From an uncultured bacterium (GTDB taxonomy: Bacteria; Vulcanimicrobiota; Xenobia; Xenobiales; Xenobiaceae), in NCBI GenBank assembly GCA_934621605.1, contig CAKTUZ010000006.1, forward strand, positions 44,380-108,379: DNA of 64,000 nucleotides. The letters run 5' to 3'. Shown here one piece after another: positions 35,425 to 43,914 of this stretch. The position numbers were made by a program, and so were the translations under genes. Positions within the stretch are counted from its first letter, which is position 1. Every line of letters starts with the position of its first letter. The notes below the pieces were generated by a model, which searched no databases, had not been told where the DNA came from, and worked only from the letters and a program-made list of their open reading frames with translations.

Positions 35425-36912
35425 ATGGAAGATGAAGTAACATTAGAAGAGGAAAAAGCCGGAATAGAGGTGGCCTCAGCTGAGCCTGGTGTTCAGAAAA
35501 AGACGGAAAAAAGCCAGGGGGCGCTGTCTGAAAATGAAAGTATAAGTTTGTGGGAGTCGATAAAATTGCTTTTTATGGCTTCCCGAGCTTTTTGGATTGT
35601 CAATTTAGTCAGCTTCGGAGATGGTATTGCTTATTTTGGTGTTTTAACTTTACTGACCAGGTATTTAGGAACTGATTTGGCTATGGGAACGGCCCGAGCC
35701 GGTTTAGCGGTCTCTCTTTTTACCGGTTTGGTAACTTTAGCTGTAGCCGGTGGGGGGTGGGTCGCCGATAAATTGGGGGTGCGTCGCGCTTTGCTTGCTT
35801 CCCTGGGAGTAATTTTAATAGGTCGCGCTCTGTTGGCTTTTTGCCCTCATCTTGGTATCGGCGGTATGGCCTCTTTCTCGGCTGTGACGGCTTTAATTAT
35901 TATGGCTTTAGGATATGGTGTTTTGGAGCCTTCCATGTATAGCGGAGTTAAAGAATATACTGATCCGCGTACGGCAGCCATAAGTTTTAGTTTACTCTAC
36001 GCCATTATGAATTTGGGCATTGTGGCCTCTAACTTTATCAGTCCCTATTTAAGGACAGATTCTGCTTTTGTTCAGCTCGGTACTTTTAGTATTAAAGGCT
36101 TAGGATTAGGTATTGAAGGTGTATATTGGGCTTGTGCCATTATTACTCTGATAATGTTCTTGGGCGTCTTGTGCTTTTTAACCAGAAAAGTTGATGAACA
36201 TGACCGCTATGTTGCTCCTCAAGCAGAAAAAGAAGCAGCCGTTGAAGAAGAACAGGGAGTGAAGGATAAGTCGGCTTCTTGGTGGGATCGCTTGGTTAAG
36301 CACTTAGGCCCCTTAGCCGATAAGCGCTTCCTTTTCTTTATCTTTATGCTTTTGCCGGTACGTACTTTATTTGCTCACCAGTGGTTGACTATTCCGGATT
36401 ATGTTTTCCGCTGTTATCCGGCCGAAGTGGCCAATAAATTTGAATGGCTGACCGGCCTAAATCCACTGGTTATTTGTGTTTTTGTACCGCTCTTTGCTGC
36501 TCTGACTCATAAAGTAAAAGTTATTGACATGATGCTTATCGGTACGTTTGTCAGCGCCGCTACTACTTTCTTGCTGGTTCCCGGTCCCGATTTGACCCGC
36601 TTGGTGCTTTATGTTGTTATTTTCTCTTTGGGTGAAGCTCTTTGGTCTTCTCGCTTTTTGGAATATGTGGCTGCTTTGGCTCCTTCGGGTAAAGTCGGCG
36701 CTTATATGGGATTGGCCGGTATACCTTGGTTCTTGGCTAAATTTACTACCGGCCTCTATTCCGGTACTGTTTTGGATATTTTTGTGCCGGCTCAGGGGGT
36801 GCAGCATTCCGGTCAAATGTGGTTTATTTATGCTTTAATAGCTATGATTTCTCCTTTAGCTTTGCTTCTGGGACGCAACTGGTTATTGCGTGGTGAAAAG
36901 GAGGCTCGTTAG
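35425..36912 (+). CDS. MFS transporter, oligopeptide/POT-like
   Basis: This 495-residue protein has an acidic cytoplasmic N-terminus (residues 1-40) followed by about 12 transmembrane segments. GWVADKLGVRRAL (motif A-like) lies between TM2 and TM3. A cytoplasmic loop of about 60 residues (AEKEAAVEEEQG) lies near the middle. The pattern resembles proton-coupled transporters of the POT/PTR group, with a sequence YFGVLTLLTRYLG in TM1, but the substrate is not evident. It follows the kinase gene and is one base from the next gene, suggesting an operon of envelope functions to 39491. Confidence 0.8.
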   Translation: MEDEVTLEEEKAGIEVASAEPGVQKKTEKSQGALSENESISLWESIKLLFMASRAFWIVNLVSFGDGIAYFGVLTLLTRYLGTDLAMGTARAGLAVSLFTGLVTLAVAGGGWVADKLGVRRALLASLGVILIGRALLAFCPHLGIGGMASFSAVTALIIMALGYGVLEPSMYSGVKEYTDPRTAAISFSLLYAIMNLGIVASNFISPYLRTDSAFVQLGTFSIKGLGLGIEGVYWACAIITLIMFLGVLCFLTRKVDEHDRYVAPQAEKEAAVEEEQGVKDKSASWWDRLVKHLGPLADKRFLFFIFMLLPVRTLFAHQWLTIPDYVFRCYPAEVANKFEWLTGLNPLVICVFVPLFAALTHKVKVIDMMLIGTFVSAATTFLLVPGPDLTRLVLYVVIFSLGEALWSSRFLEYVAALAPSGKVGAYMGLAGIPWFLAKFTTGLYSGTVLDIFVPAQGVQHSGQMWFIYALIAMISPLALLLGRNWLLRGEKEAR

Positions 36913-36913
36913 A

Positions 36914-37561
36914 ATGAATATTGAGTTGTTTTTTTGCCAATCTTGGAGTCGCCGCTGTCTTTTATGGCTTGGAGTTTTTGGTTTAGCTTGTGCTCTTTTT
37001 AATGCTCCGGCTTTATCAGGTCCTATCGATAATCCGACTGTAAAAACAGGTATTTGGACTGATATTGTCGACGGTCATGATCCCCAAACTATAACTGCAC
37101 CGCAGTGGAAATCCAATTTGCCTTTCAGAGTAAACGAGCTTTATATAGGTATGAGCTCTGAAAATTTGGCCAAAGTTATGGGACAACCTGAGCGTCAGAC
37201 TGAGGGTGAAGCCAATGTGTATGGTGATAATGCGGTAATTCGTTTAAATGAGGGTCGCGTAGTCAATATTTCGGTGGCTCGCTCTTTAGGCGATCGTGGT
37301 ACGGTTTGGACTTTGGGACAAGGTCAGGCTGAGTTCTTGAAATTGGGGGCTTCCGAAACAACTTGCTTTGAAAAATTAGGTCGTCCTTTTGCTTTTTATG
37401 TGCATAAGAAAAAGGGTATTCGTATTGCTCTGTATTCGCAAGCACGTTGTGATTTGGGCATATTTTTTAAAGCTGGCCAAGCTGAGGGGTTTTTAATGAC
37501 TGAACCGGGCCTTTTGGCTGAAGGGCTGCGCTGGAGCGGTTATGTTTTAGAAACTGAATGA
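36914..37561 (+). CDS. Exported protein with two SmpA/BamE-like modules
   Basis: This 215-residue protein has an N-terminal signal peptide (WLGVFGLACALFNAPALSG, cleavage near residue 35). The mature part has two similar modules, ELYIGMSSENLAKVMGQPER and FLKLGASETTCFEKLGRPF. The pattern G-x3-x3-L-G-x-P recalls the SmpA/OmlA domain. Function unknown; it is probably periplasmic or extracytoplasmic. The ATG at 36914 is chosen because GAAAAGGAGG precedes it and the signal peptide begins there; a longer frame from 36890 lies within the transporter gene. It overlaps the next gene by four bases (ATGA). Confidence 0.72.
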   Translation: MNIELFFCQSWSRRCLLWLGVFGLACALFNAPALSGPIDNPTVKTGIWTDIVDGHDPQTITAPQWKSNLPFRVNELYIGMSSENLAKVMGQPERQTEGEANVYGDNAVIRLNEGRVVNISVARSLGDRGTVWTLGQGQAEFLKLGASETTCFEKLGRPFAFYVHKKKGIRIALYSQARCDLGIFFKAGQAEGFLMTEPGLLAEGLRWSGYVLETE

Positions 37562-38847
37562 TTTTTATGTCAGCTGATCGTAAGTCCCAGTCGAAAATCA
37601 TTTGGGTGATAGCGCTGCTTGGCGGAGCAGTTGCGGTTGTTTTGGTTTTTTACTTAGGCTATACCAACGCAGCAGCCGCCGGAGGGATTATGCCCGAGCG
37701 CTGTATCTACAGGATTTTTTGCTATACTGTTTCTCTGCCTGCCGTAGCTTTCTTGCGCTTGATACCCATAGATAGTTGGTTAAATCAGTTGTTAGTTCAG
37801 TCCCTTGAATTGTCCGGCTCGGCAGGTCGAGTTAGTTGGTCGGCTTTGGTTTCTATTATTATACGTTCCTTGACGGCGGGTATTTTTTATACTTGTTCGT
37901 TGGGGCTTGGCTTGAATGTTTGGTTACGCTTTCAGGAACGGCGACGACAAGGACGGCTGGTTTGGAACAGGTGCTGCACTTTAATATTGTTGACGGCATT
38001 GGGGCTGGCCGTTTCCTTTGTTCTGTATTTGCGCAAAGATGTGGGCGCCTATCGAATTTGTGCTTATAAACTACATTTGCAAGGTTTGCCTTCAACTTTA
38101 TCAGGGATGCGTTTGGTATTTTTCTCTGATTTACACGTAGGAACTTATAGCAAGCAAAGTGATATACTGAGGGCCGCCAACTTGATTAACGATTTGCAGC
38201 CGGATATTTTAGTCGGCGGTGGCGATTATGTTTTTGGCAGTAAAGATCGTTTTGCTAGAGCGACCGCCTGGATGCGTTTACTTCGACCGCGTTTAGCTTT
38301 TATCGGGGTATTAGGTAATCACGATTATTGGCATGGCAGTAAACAGGCTGAAGAAGCTTGCGCCGCCGGAGGTTTGCTTTTATTACATAATGAACGTCTT
38401 TTTATAGATGAAAAGAAAAAAATTTGTTTAGAGGCGCCTCAACACGGTTTGTGTTTAGCCGGAGTGGATGATTTGTGGTCTGCACCCTCAGATATAGGCA
38501 AAGCTCTGACCGGAGTGGCGGAGGATATGCCGAGGTTACTTTTTAGTCACAATCCGGATATTATTTTTGAGCGGTATAGAGGAGAGGAGAGATTAGATTT
38601 TATAGTCTCCGGTCATACTCACGGAGGTCAAGTGTTGTTGCCTTGGGGAACGCCCTTGGGGGTTTCTACCGGATATCCGCAGGAACTGACAGCCGGTTGG
38701 TACATAGCTAAAGACTGTCGAATTTATACCAACGTGGGGTTGGGGGAGACCGTAGTGCCTTTTCGCTGCGGTGTAAGACCGGAGATTACTTTATTTGTGT
38801 TAGAGTCCGATTCATCTAATTGGGCTGAAGAACTTTCCGAATATTGA
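37558..38847 (+). CDS. Membrane-anchored metallophosphoesterase
   Basis: This 429-residue protein has about four N-terminal hydrophobic segments (residues 12-160), followed by a calcineurin-type phosphoesterase domain. The metal-binding motifs are FFSDLHVG, GGGDYVFG, LGNHDYW, FSHNPDI and SGHTHGGQ. It is of the YkuE/YaeI kind, whose substrates may include lipid-linked phosphates or nucleotides in the envelope. The start overlaps the previous stop (ATGA at 37558); ATG 37567 is nearly equivalent. The acyltransferase follows closely, supporting a membrane-lipid context. Confidence 0.85.
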   Translation: MIFMSADRKSQSKIIWVIALLGGAVAVVLVFYLGYTNAAAAGGIMPERCIYRIFCYTVSLPAVAFLRLIPIDSWLNQLLVQSLELSGSAGRVSWSALVSIIIRSLTAGIFYTCSLGLGLNVWLRFQERRRQGRLVWNRCCTLILLTALGLAVSFVLYLRKDVGAYRICAYKLHLQGLPSTLSGMRLVFFSDLHVGTYSKQSDILRAANLINDLQPDILVGGGDYVFGSKDRFARATAWMRLLRPRLAFIGVLGNHDYWHGSKQAEEACAAGGLLLLHNERLFIDEKKKICLEAPQHGLCLAGVDDLWSAPSDIGKALTGVAEDMPRLLFSHNPDIIFERYRGEERLDFIVSGHTHGGQVLLPWGTPLGVSTGYPQELTAGWYIAKDCRIYTNVGLGETVVPFRCGVRPEITLFVLESDSSNWAEELSEY

Positions 38848-38861
38848 CAGGTTTTGGACAG

Positions 38862-39491
38862 ATGGGCTTTTATGACCGTTTTGCTTTTAAGCCGATGCAT
38901 TTAATAACTAAAAGCATTTTGAGCTTAATGGGTGGGTTGAAAATTTCTGGAACTGAAAATATGCCTCTAAAAGGTGGTGCCCTTTTGGTTTGCAATCATA
39001 TAAGTTTAGCCGATCCTCTGATGCTTTTGGGAGCCTTGCCCCGTCCGCTTTACTATATGGCTGCCAGCGAGTTGTTTGCTATTCCTTATTTTAATAAACT
39101 TATTACCGCTTTGAGAGCTTTTCCTGTTAAGCGTGGCGGCCATGATTTACATGCTTTGGCCTTCTGTCGCCGCTTGTTGGAAGCTGGTGAAGCGGTTGTG
39201 ATGTACCCTGAAGGTCGTTTGAGTGATGATCCCAATGTTTTGGGGCCGCTGATGCCAGGAGCTGTAGCTTTGGCTATGCGAGCTCAAGTGCCGATTTATC
39301 CTATTATTGAACTTGGCAGCGATAAATTTTTTCCTCGGCGAGCCAAATGGATCCATTGGGCTTTCAAAGAAGTACGCTTTGGCCCGCCTCTGCATTTTTC
39401 GCCCTTAGACAAAAAAAACAGCCTATCTGTTAAAGAACAGACAGAAGCGGCCAATGATAGGCTGCGCCAAGCAATGCTGAGTCTCTACTAG
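38862..39491 (+). CDS. plsC: 1-acyl-sn-glycerol-3-phosphate acyltransferase
   Basis: This 209-residue acyltransferase of phospholipid synthesis has the catalytic HxxxxD motif in NHISLADP and the substrate motif YPEGRLSDD. A third motif, VPIYPIIELG, is also present. Length and motif spacing match PlsC proteins. ATG 38862 is preferred; TTG 38844 would overlap the previous gene. It converts lysophosphatidic acid to phosphatidic acid at the inner membrane. Confidence 0.9.
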   Translation: MGFYDRFAFKPMHLITKSILSLMGGLKISGTENMPLKGGALLVCNHISLADPLMLLGALPRPLYYMAASELFAIPYFNKLITALRAFPVKRGGHDLHALAFCRRLLEAGEAVVMYPEGRLSDDPNVLGPLMPGAVALAMRAQVPIYPIIELGSDKFFPRRAKWIHWAFKEVRFGPPLHFSPLDKKNSLSVKEQTEAANDRLRQAMLSLY

Positions 39492-39517
39492 AGCTATGGA
39501 TAAAATTATAATAATTT

Positions 39518-40414
39518 TTACCAGGTTCTGGCTTTTTTTTGCCACACCAAATCGTAAGCCTGAGCGGGAATATCCGCGGCAAAGGGTTCTATTTCACCCG
39601 TGTTGGGGTTGAGCAACTTTAAAGTGTGGTTTTGTTGGCGGTTATCGCTAAAAATAATTTTATCTCCCGCCGGAGACCAAGCCGGGTAAGAGGCTTGATC
39701 GGTGCCTTCTCTGAATTGTCGCAGTCCTTCACTTTCGCTTACGTAGGCCAAAAAATCACCAAAATAGCTGCGTCCTCTGAAAGCTAAGCTTTGACTGTCT
39801 GGCGACCAGGTGGGAGTAACGCAAGCTTCGTATTTTTTTAATACCGGTCTGACAGAACCGCTGAGTAAATTCATAATGTATATATGACTCAAACCGCGCT
39901 TCCAACTCATAAAAGCTAATTTTTTACCGTCGGGAGACAAGACCGGATAATCGTTCATCAAGCTATTGTGAGTGAGACGTTGCAAATTGGAACCGTCGGC
40001 ATTTACGGCAGCCAATTCTGTATGGCCCCAGCGTGTAGTCGAAAAAATGACTTGATTGCCGTCGGGAGTCCAGACCGGGTGGCGATCTGCATAAGCAGTT
40101 GAAGTGAGCCGTCTGATAAAACTACCTTCCAAATCGGTGATATACAAGTTCCAAGTATTTTCGGAAAACATGCTAAAAACAACTTCGTTAGTTGTTGCAC
40201 ATAAGTTGGGCTCTCGGCAATTGCGTCTAATATCCAATACTTGTTGTAAATCCCGTCCATCGGGACGAATTGAATAAATTTGAAAATATTTATAAGGCTT
40301 GCAAGTAAACAGAATCAGCTCGGACAGGGGCCCGGCTTTAACTGTTGCGGCTGTGGCGACCAGTGTTGATACGATTGCCATTAGACATAGTATACGTTTA
40401 AGCGATTTGAGCAT
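39518..40414 (-). CDS. Exported TolB-like beta-propeller protein
   Basis: This 298-residue protein has a signal peptide (residues 1-27, ending TVKAG) and about five to six PD40/WD40-like repeats. Repeated signatures are HPVWTPDGNQVIFSTT, PVLSPDGKKLAFMSW, PTWSPDSQSLAFRG and PAWSPAGDKIIFSDN. The fold is a beta propeller as in TolB, and it is probably periplasmic. It lacks the N-terminal TolB domain, and no Tol-Pal partner is nearby, so a true TolB role is unproven. It is convergent with plsC. Confidence 0.85.
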   Translation of the reverse strand: MLKSLKRILCLMAIVSTLVATAATVKAGPLSELILFTCKPYKYFQIYSIRPDGRDLQQVLDIRRNCREPNLCATTNEVVFSMFSENTWNLYITDLEGSFIRRLTSTAYADRHPVWTPDGNQVIFSTTRWGHTELAAVNADGSNLQRLTHNSLMNDYPVLSPDGKKLAFMSWKRGLSHIYIMNLLSGSVRPVLKKYEACVTPTWSPDSQSLAFRGRSYFGDFLAYVSESEGLRQFREGTDQASYPAWSPAGDKIIFSDNRQQNHTLKLLNPNTGEIEPFAADIPAQAYDLVWQKKARTW

Positions 40415-40611
40415 AGCGGGCTATTCGTTCTTGGCATTTCTTAACATCCTTTTTCACTTCTAACAAAAGGTAAGATCTTCGACTGTCAAGATTTATACTT
40501 GCTCTCGGGGGGAGTCGGTTTACTTACTGGGTTAAGCAGGGAGTTTGTCTTCTTTTGAAGGAATTGCCTAAAACTATTAAGTTGAAGTTACAGGGAAAAT
40601 AGACGGGCAAA

Positions 40612-41703
40612 ATGCACAGACTGGTCGCCACTATTATCGTTTTTATATTATTTTGGATTGGGACTGAAAGTTATTTGTCTGCCAAAGGATACAATTTCGA
40701 CTATTTAAGGGAAGTTGAGGCCCATTTAGCAAAAACTCCGCCTTTTTTGCGCACTTGTGTAAAAAAATGTGGATGGGGACTGGAGCACGGTATTTACCAA
40801 TCTTCTGAAGATCACAAAGCTTGGGAGACCGTTTGGCCCGATGGTCAACGTGCTTCGGCATCTCGACCTAAAAGTGCCAAATATCGAGTTCTGTTGTTGG
40901 GAGGCTCTTATATTTTTGGTAGCGGTTTAAATGATCGACAGACTTTGGTTTGGAAACTTAACAAAAAATATCCGCATATCAGCTTTGAAAATTACGGCGT
41001 TCCTGGTTGGGGCACTTACCAATGTCTTATGTTGGAAAAAGAGTTGCTACGACAAAAAAGATACGATTTAGTTATTTATTGCGCTATAGAAGATCATCGC
41101 AACCGCAATACTGAATATAAATTTGTGGGCAGCTTGCAGCCAGGAAAGCGCTACGCCCTTTATCCCAGAGTTGGTTTGGCTCGTGATTTATATTGCCCTC
41201 ATGAAGAGGAGGTCGCCACTTTTTTATCCGAATTGCCCGTAGATAGTTCTGCTTTGCAATATTTTCCTTCTGATGCTCAGCTGTGGCTTGGTCAATTTTC
41301 TTGGCGAACGATCGATTTTGCCAAAAGGGTGTGGGTAGGCAGTCGCACTGCTAAGTTAGATAAACTTTATGGGGATCGCAGTCAAAATTTCGACCATTTT
41401 ATGCCTGCTAAAGAGCATCTCTTTTGGCTGCTGGTTCAGGATATGGCCAATATCGCCCAAAATAATGGCCTTCCTTTCGTTTTGGCTTTTTTGGAAGGTG
41501 ATCCCACGTTGTGGAGATACAGTCCCATGAGCAAACAAAAAATCACTTTTGCTTATTGGCCGCTGTCTTGGCCTTCAATTAAACAAAGACAGTTTAGAAT
41601 TGGCTGTTTGGAGGGAAATCACCCCAACGAAGAGGCACAAGATATTTGGTTACAAAAAATTGGCCCTTATATAGAAAGTGCTTTGAGGACAAAGCAGCAT
41701 TGA
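40612..41703 (+). CDS. SGNH/GDSL-like membrane-anchored protein, paralogue 1
   Basis: This 363-residue protein has an N-terminal anchor (residues 4-22). Its ectodomain carries VLLLGGSYIFGSGLNDRQT (block I, candidate nucleophile Ser), NYGVPGWGTYQ (block III-like) and GNHPNEEAQDIW (block V, His). VWPDGQRAS precedes the block I motif and recurs in the paralogues. The usual Asp three residues before the His is Glu here. It is the first of three tandem paralogues; a fourth is at 48655. The likely role is acyl- or acetyl-transfer or esterase activity on an envelope polymer, by analogy only. Confidence 0.78.
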   Translation: MHRLVATIIVFILFWIGTESYLSAKGYNFDYLREVEAHLAKTPPFLRTCVKKCGWGLEHGIYQSSEDHKAWETVWPDGQRASASRPKSAKYRVLLLGGSYIFGSGLNDRQTLVWKLNKKYPHISFENYGVPGWGTYQCLMLEKELLRQKRYDLVIYCAIEDHRNRNTEYKFVGSLQPGKRYALYPRVGLARDLYCPHEEEVATFLSELPVDSSALQYFPSDAQLWLGQFSWRTIDFAKRVWVGSRTAKLDKLYGDRSQNFDHFMPAKEHLFWLLVQDMANIAQNNGLPFVLAFLEGDPTLWRYSPMSKQKITFAYWPLSWPSIKQRQFRIGCLEGNHPNEEAQDIWLQKIGPYIESALRTKQH

Positions 41704-42746
41704 ACAAAAAAGCATGGCGTCGTCTATTGTTAAGTTTAGTTGCTTTGCTTTGTACGGCAGAAACATTTATAGGTATAACTTATGACAGTCCACATCGTTT
41801 GTTGATTGAACAGGCTGATTATCTGCGAGCTTGGCCTCAAGAGTTGGAGCCTCTGTTACCCTATTGCGGTTGGTTTAACAGAGTCGGCTCAAATGTTGTC
41901 AAGCAAGAAGGTAAATCTTTTCAAGTTACCGTTTGGCCTAATGGTCAGAGAGCCAGTCGTCCTGATTGCAAACGTACTGGTAAGCCTCGGGTTTTAGCTT
42001 TGGGTTGCTCTTATCTTTACGGTTTCGGTCTTAATGATGAAGACACATTGGTTTGGAAACTTAACGAACATTTTACCCGGGCTGTATTTGATAATTATGG
42101 TGTTGTTGGTTGGGGTACTTATCAAAGTTTATTATTGGGTGAATATTTGCTCCAAAAAGAAACTTATGATTTGGTCTTGTATTTTTATATTTTGAACCAT
42201 CGCTTTCGCTCAGAGCAGGGGGGCTATATGGGTAATTTCGCTATGGGACGTTGGTATGCTGCCGCCCCCGAAGTTTTTACCAAAAATGGAAAAATGCATG
42301 TGCGTCCCAGTTTTTATTACAATTGTCCTTGGCAAGAATTTTTGGCAGCGGCTGAATACGGGGGACGTTTATATGCTGCAGCCAGACAACAATATTATGC
42401 GCAGATTAAAGAAAAAAAATGCTACGGGGACGATGAAGAATTGCTGGCGCAAATTATGTACCAGTGCGCCAACTTCAATAAAATATGTGTCTCTCATCAC
42501 AGTCAATTTGCCATGGTTGTTTTAGAAGATCGCGATTTCGATTTAACTAAATGGCGCACTCAAGTTGATTTTGATATAGTCGACTTGCGTTTTGACTCTG
42601 AAAAAGCCGAATACAGAAATAATCGAGAGGAGCGTTTTCATCCTAATGAAACTGCCCAAAAACTTTGGTTGGTCGGGTTGAGTAAGTGGTTGGAAAACAG
42701 TTCCTGTACTTTGGACAGTTTTTCGGAGTGTGTGCTTGATTTCTAA
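41700..42746 (+). CDS. SGNH/GDSL-like membrane-anchored protein, paralogue 2
   Basis: This protein has 348 residues from TTG at 41700, which overlaps the previous stop as ATTGA; no in-frame ATG lies near the start. It has one N-terminal hydrophobic segment (LLLSLVALLCTAETF). The SGNH-like blocks are ALGCSYLYGFGLNDEDT, NYGVVGWGTYQ and RFHPNETAQKLW, with Glu again three residues before the His. VWPNGQRAS is present as in the other copies. Tight coupling with paralogues 1 and 3 indicates one operon. The function is inferred from fold only. Confidence 0.75.
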   Translation: MNKKAWRRLLLSLVALLCTAETFIGITYDSPHRLLIEQADYLRAWPQELEPLLPYCGWFNRVGSNVVKQEGKSFQVTVWPNGQRASRPDCKRTGKPRVLALGCSYLYGFGLNDEDTLVWKLNEHFTRAVFDNYGVVGWGTYQSLLLGEYLLQKETYDLVLYFYILNHRFRSEQGGYMGNFAMGRWYAAAPEVFTKNGKMHVRPSFYYNCPWQEFLAAAEYGGRLYAAARQQYYAQIKEKKCYGDDEELLAQIMYQCANFNKICVSHHSQFAMVVLEDRDFDLTKWRTQVDFDIVDLRFDSEKAEYRNNREERFHPNETAQKLWLVGLSKWLENSSCTLDSFSECVLDF

Positions 42747-43836
42747 TTTTTTTTCACAACGCTGGATTTTAAAATTGGCCAAATTTTGCCTGAGTTTATT
42801 GATCGTGTTGCTCGGCCTTGAGCTCTATTTGCGCTTTTTTGTGGTAAATTTTGAGGCCTTACAAAACAGTCGCCGACAATTTCTGGGAGAGGTACCTATT
42901 CCTTTGGCTGAACTTGTTCCGCGTTGCGGTTGGGTCAACAGAGTGGGTACAAATCGCAGTGAAACCATAGCTTTAGAAAATGTCTGGCCCAACGGACAAA
43001 GGGCCAGTCGTCCTCAAATAAGCAAAAAAACTACCAAACGCATACTAATGCTGGGTTGCTCTTTTACTTACGGTATGGGATTGCGAGACAGAGAAACTTT
43101 AGCTTGGCTTTTAAATGAACGCTTTCCCGAAGTGCAGTTTGACAATTACGGAGTGCGTCGTTGGGGGGCTTACCAGTGTCTTATGTTGACTCAATATTTG
43201 CTGGAAGAACGTCATGAAAAATATGATCAAGTATTGTATTTTTTTATTGATGATCATGTGCGCCGTCAGTTTTTGTGGAATATACACGGAATGTTAAAAT
43301 TAAATAATTATTTTGTGGTTTGTCCGAATGTGGAAAAAGATGCTAGAGGTTGGCATTTTCGGCCCAGTTGTTCGTTTGATTGGCCCGCTCAGGACCGATT
43401 AGCTTCTGTATATTTTGCCCATACTTTGTATTTTGCTCAAAACATACGCCGCCATGTAGCCCGTCATGAACAACTTACAAGAGAAGAACAAGGCAAAGAT
43501 GATGAGCAAGGTTGGCAAGTCGTCAGAAAATGCGCTGCCGAAATGGAAGAAGTTTGCCGTCGGTCTGGGGCAAAATTTGCTGTAGTTACGCTTACGGGCA
43601 ATACTTTTGTGGCAGAAGAGACCATAAAAAATGAGGGAGATTGGCCTTGTCGGGTTTACGATGTTTCCTTTCCGGAATTAAATGAACCTTCGTATCGCAA
43701 CCATGGCCAACTAACTTTGCATCCCAATTTTAGGGCTCAGCGTTGCTGGTTGACCAAACTTGTGCCTTATTTGCAAAATGAAGAAGCAGCTGTAAGTTCA
43801 CTTAGACAAACTTATTCTCTAAAGGACTACCCGTAG
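42736..43836 (+). CDS. SGNH/GDSL-like membrane-anchored protein, paralogue 3
   Basis: This protein has 366 residues from TTG at 42736, which has GGAG seven bases upstream; GTG 42730 is too close to it. It overlaps paralogue 2 by 11 bases. A hydrophobic anchor (LAKFCLSLLIVLLGLELYL) is followed by VWPNGQRAS, LGCSFTYGMGLRDRET, NYGVRRWGAYQ and TLHPNFRAQRCW. The position three residues before the His is Leu, so the catalytic Asp of true SGNH hydrolases is absent. This copy may be non-catalytic or use another residue. Confidence 0.75.
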   Translation: MISNFFSQRWILKLAKFCLSLLIVLLGLELYLRFFVVNFEALQNSRRQFLGEVPIPLAELVPRCGWVNRVGTNRSETIALENVWPNGQRASRPQISKKTTKRILMLGCSFTYGMGLRDRETLAWLLNERFPEVQFDNYGVRRWGAYQCLMLTQYLLEERHEKYDQVLYFFIDDHVRRQFLWNIHGMLKLNNYFVVCPNVEKDARGWHFRPSCSFDWPAQDRLASVYFAHTLYFAQNIRRHVARHEQLTREEQGKDDEQGWQVVRKCAAEMEEVCRRSGAKFAVVTLTGNTFVAEETIKNEGDWPCRVYDVSFPELNEPSYRNHGQLTLHPNFRAQRCWLTKLVPYLQNEEAAVSSLRQTYSLKDYP

Positions 43837-43914
43837 CGGCTGCAGTATTAACGGAAACTGCCTGGTTGCTGCGTAAGTGGGCTTAAAATTTCGTAATCGA
43901 ATATTTTTTATATT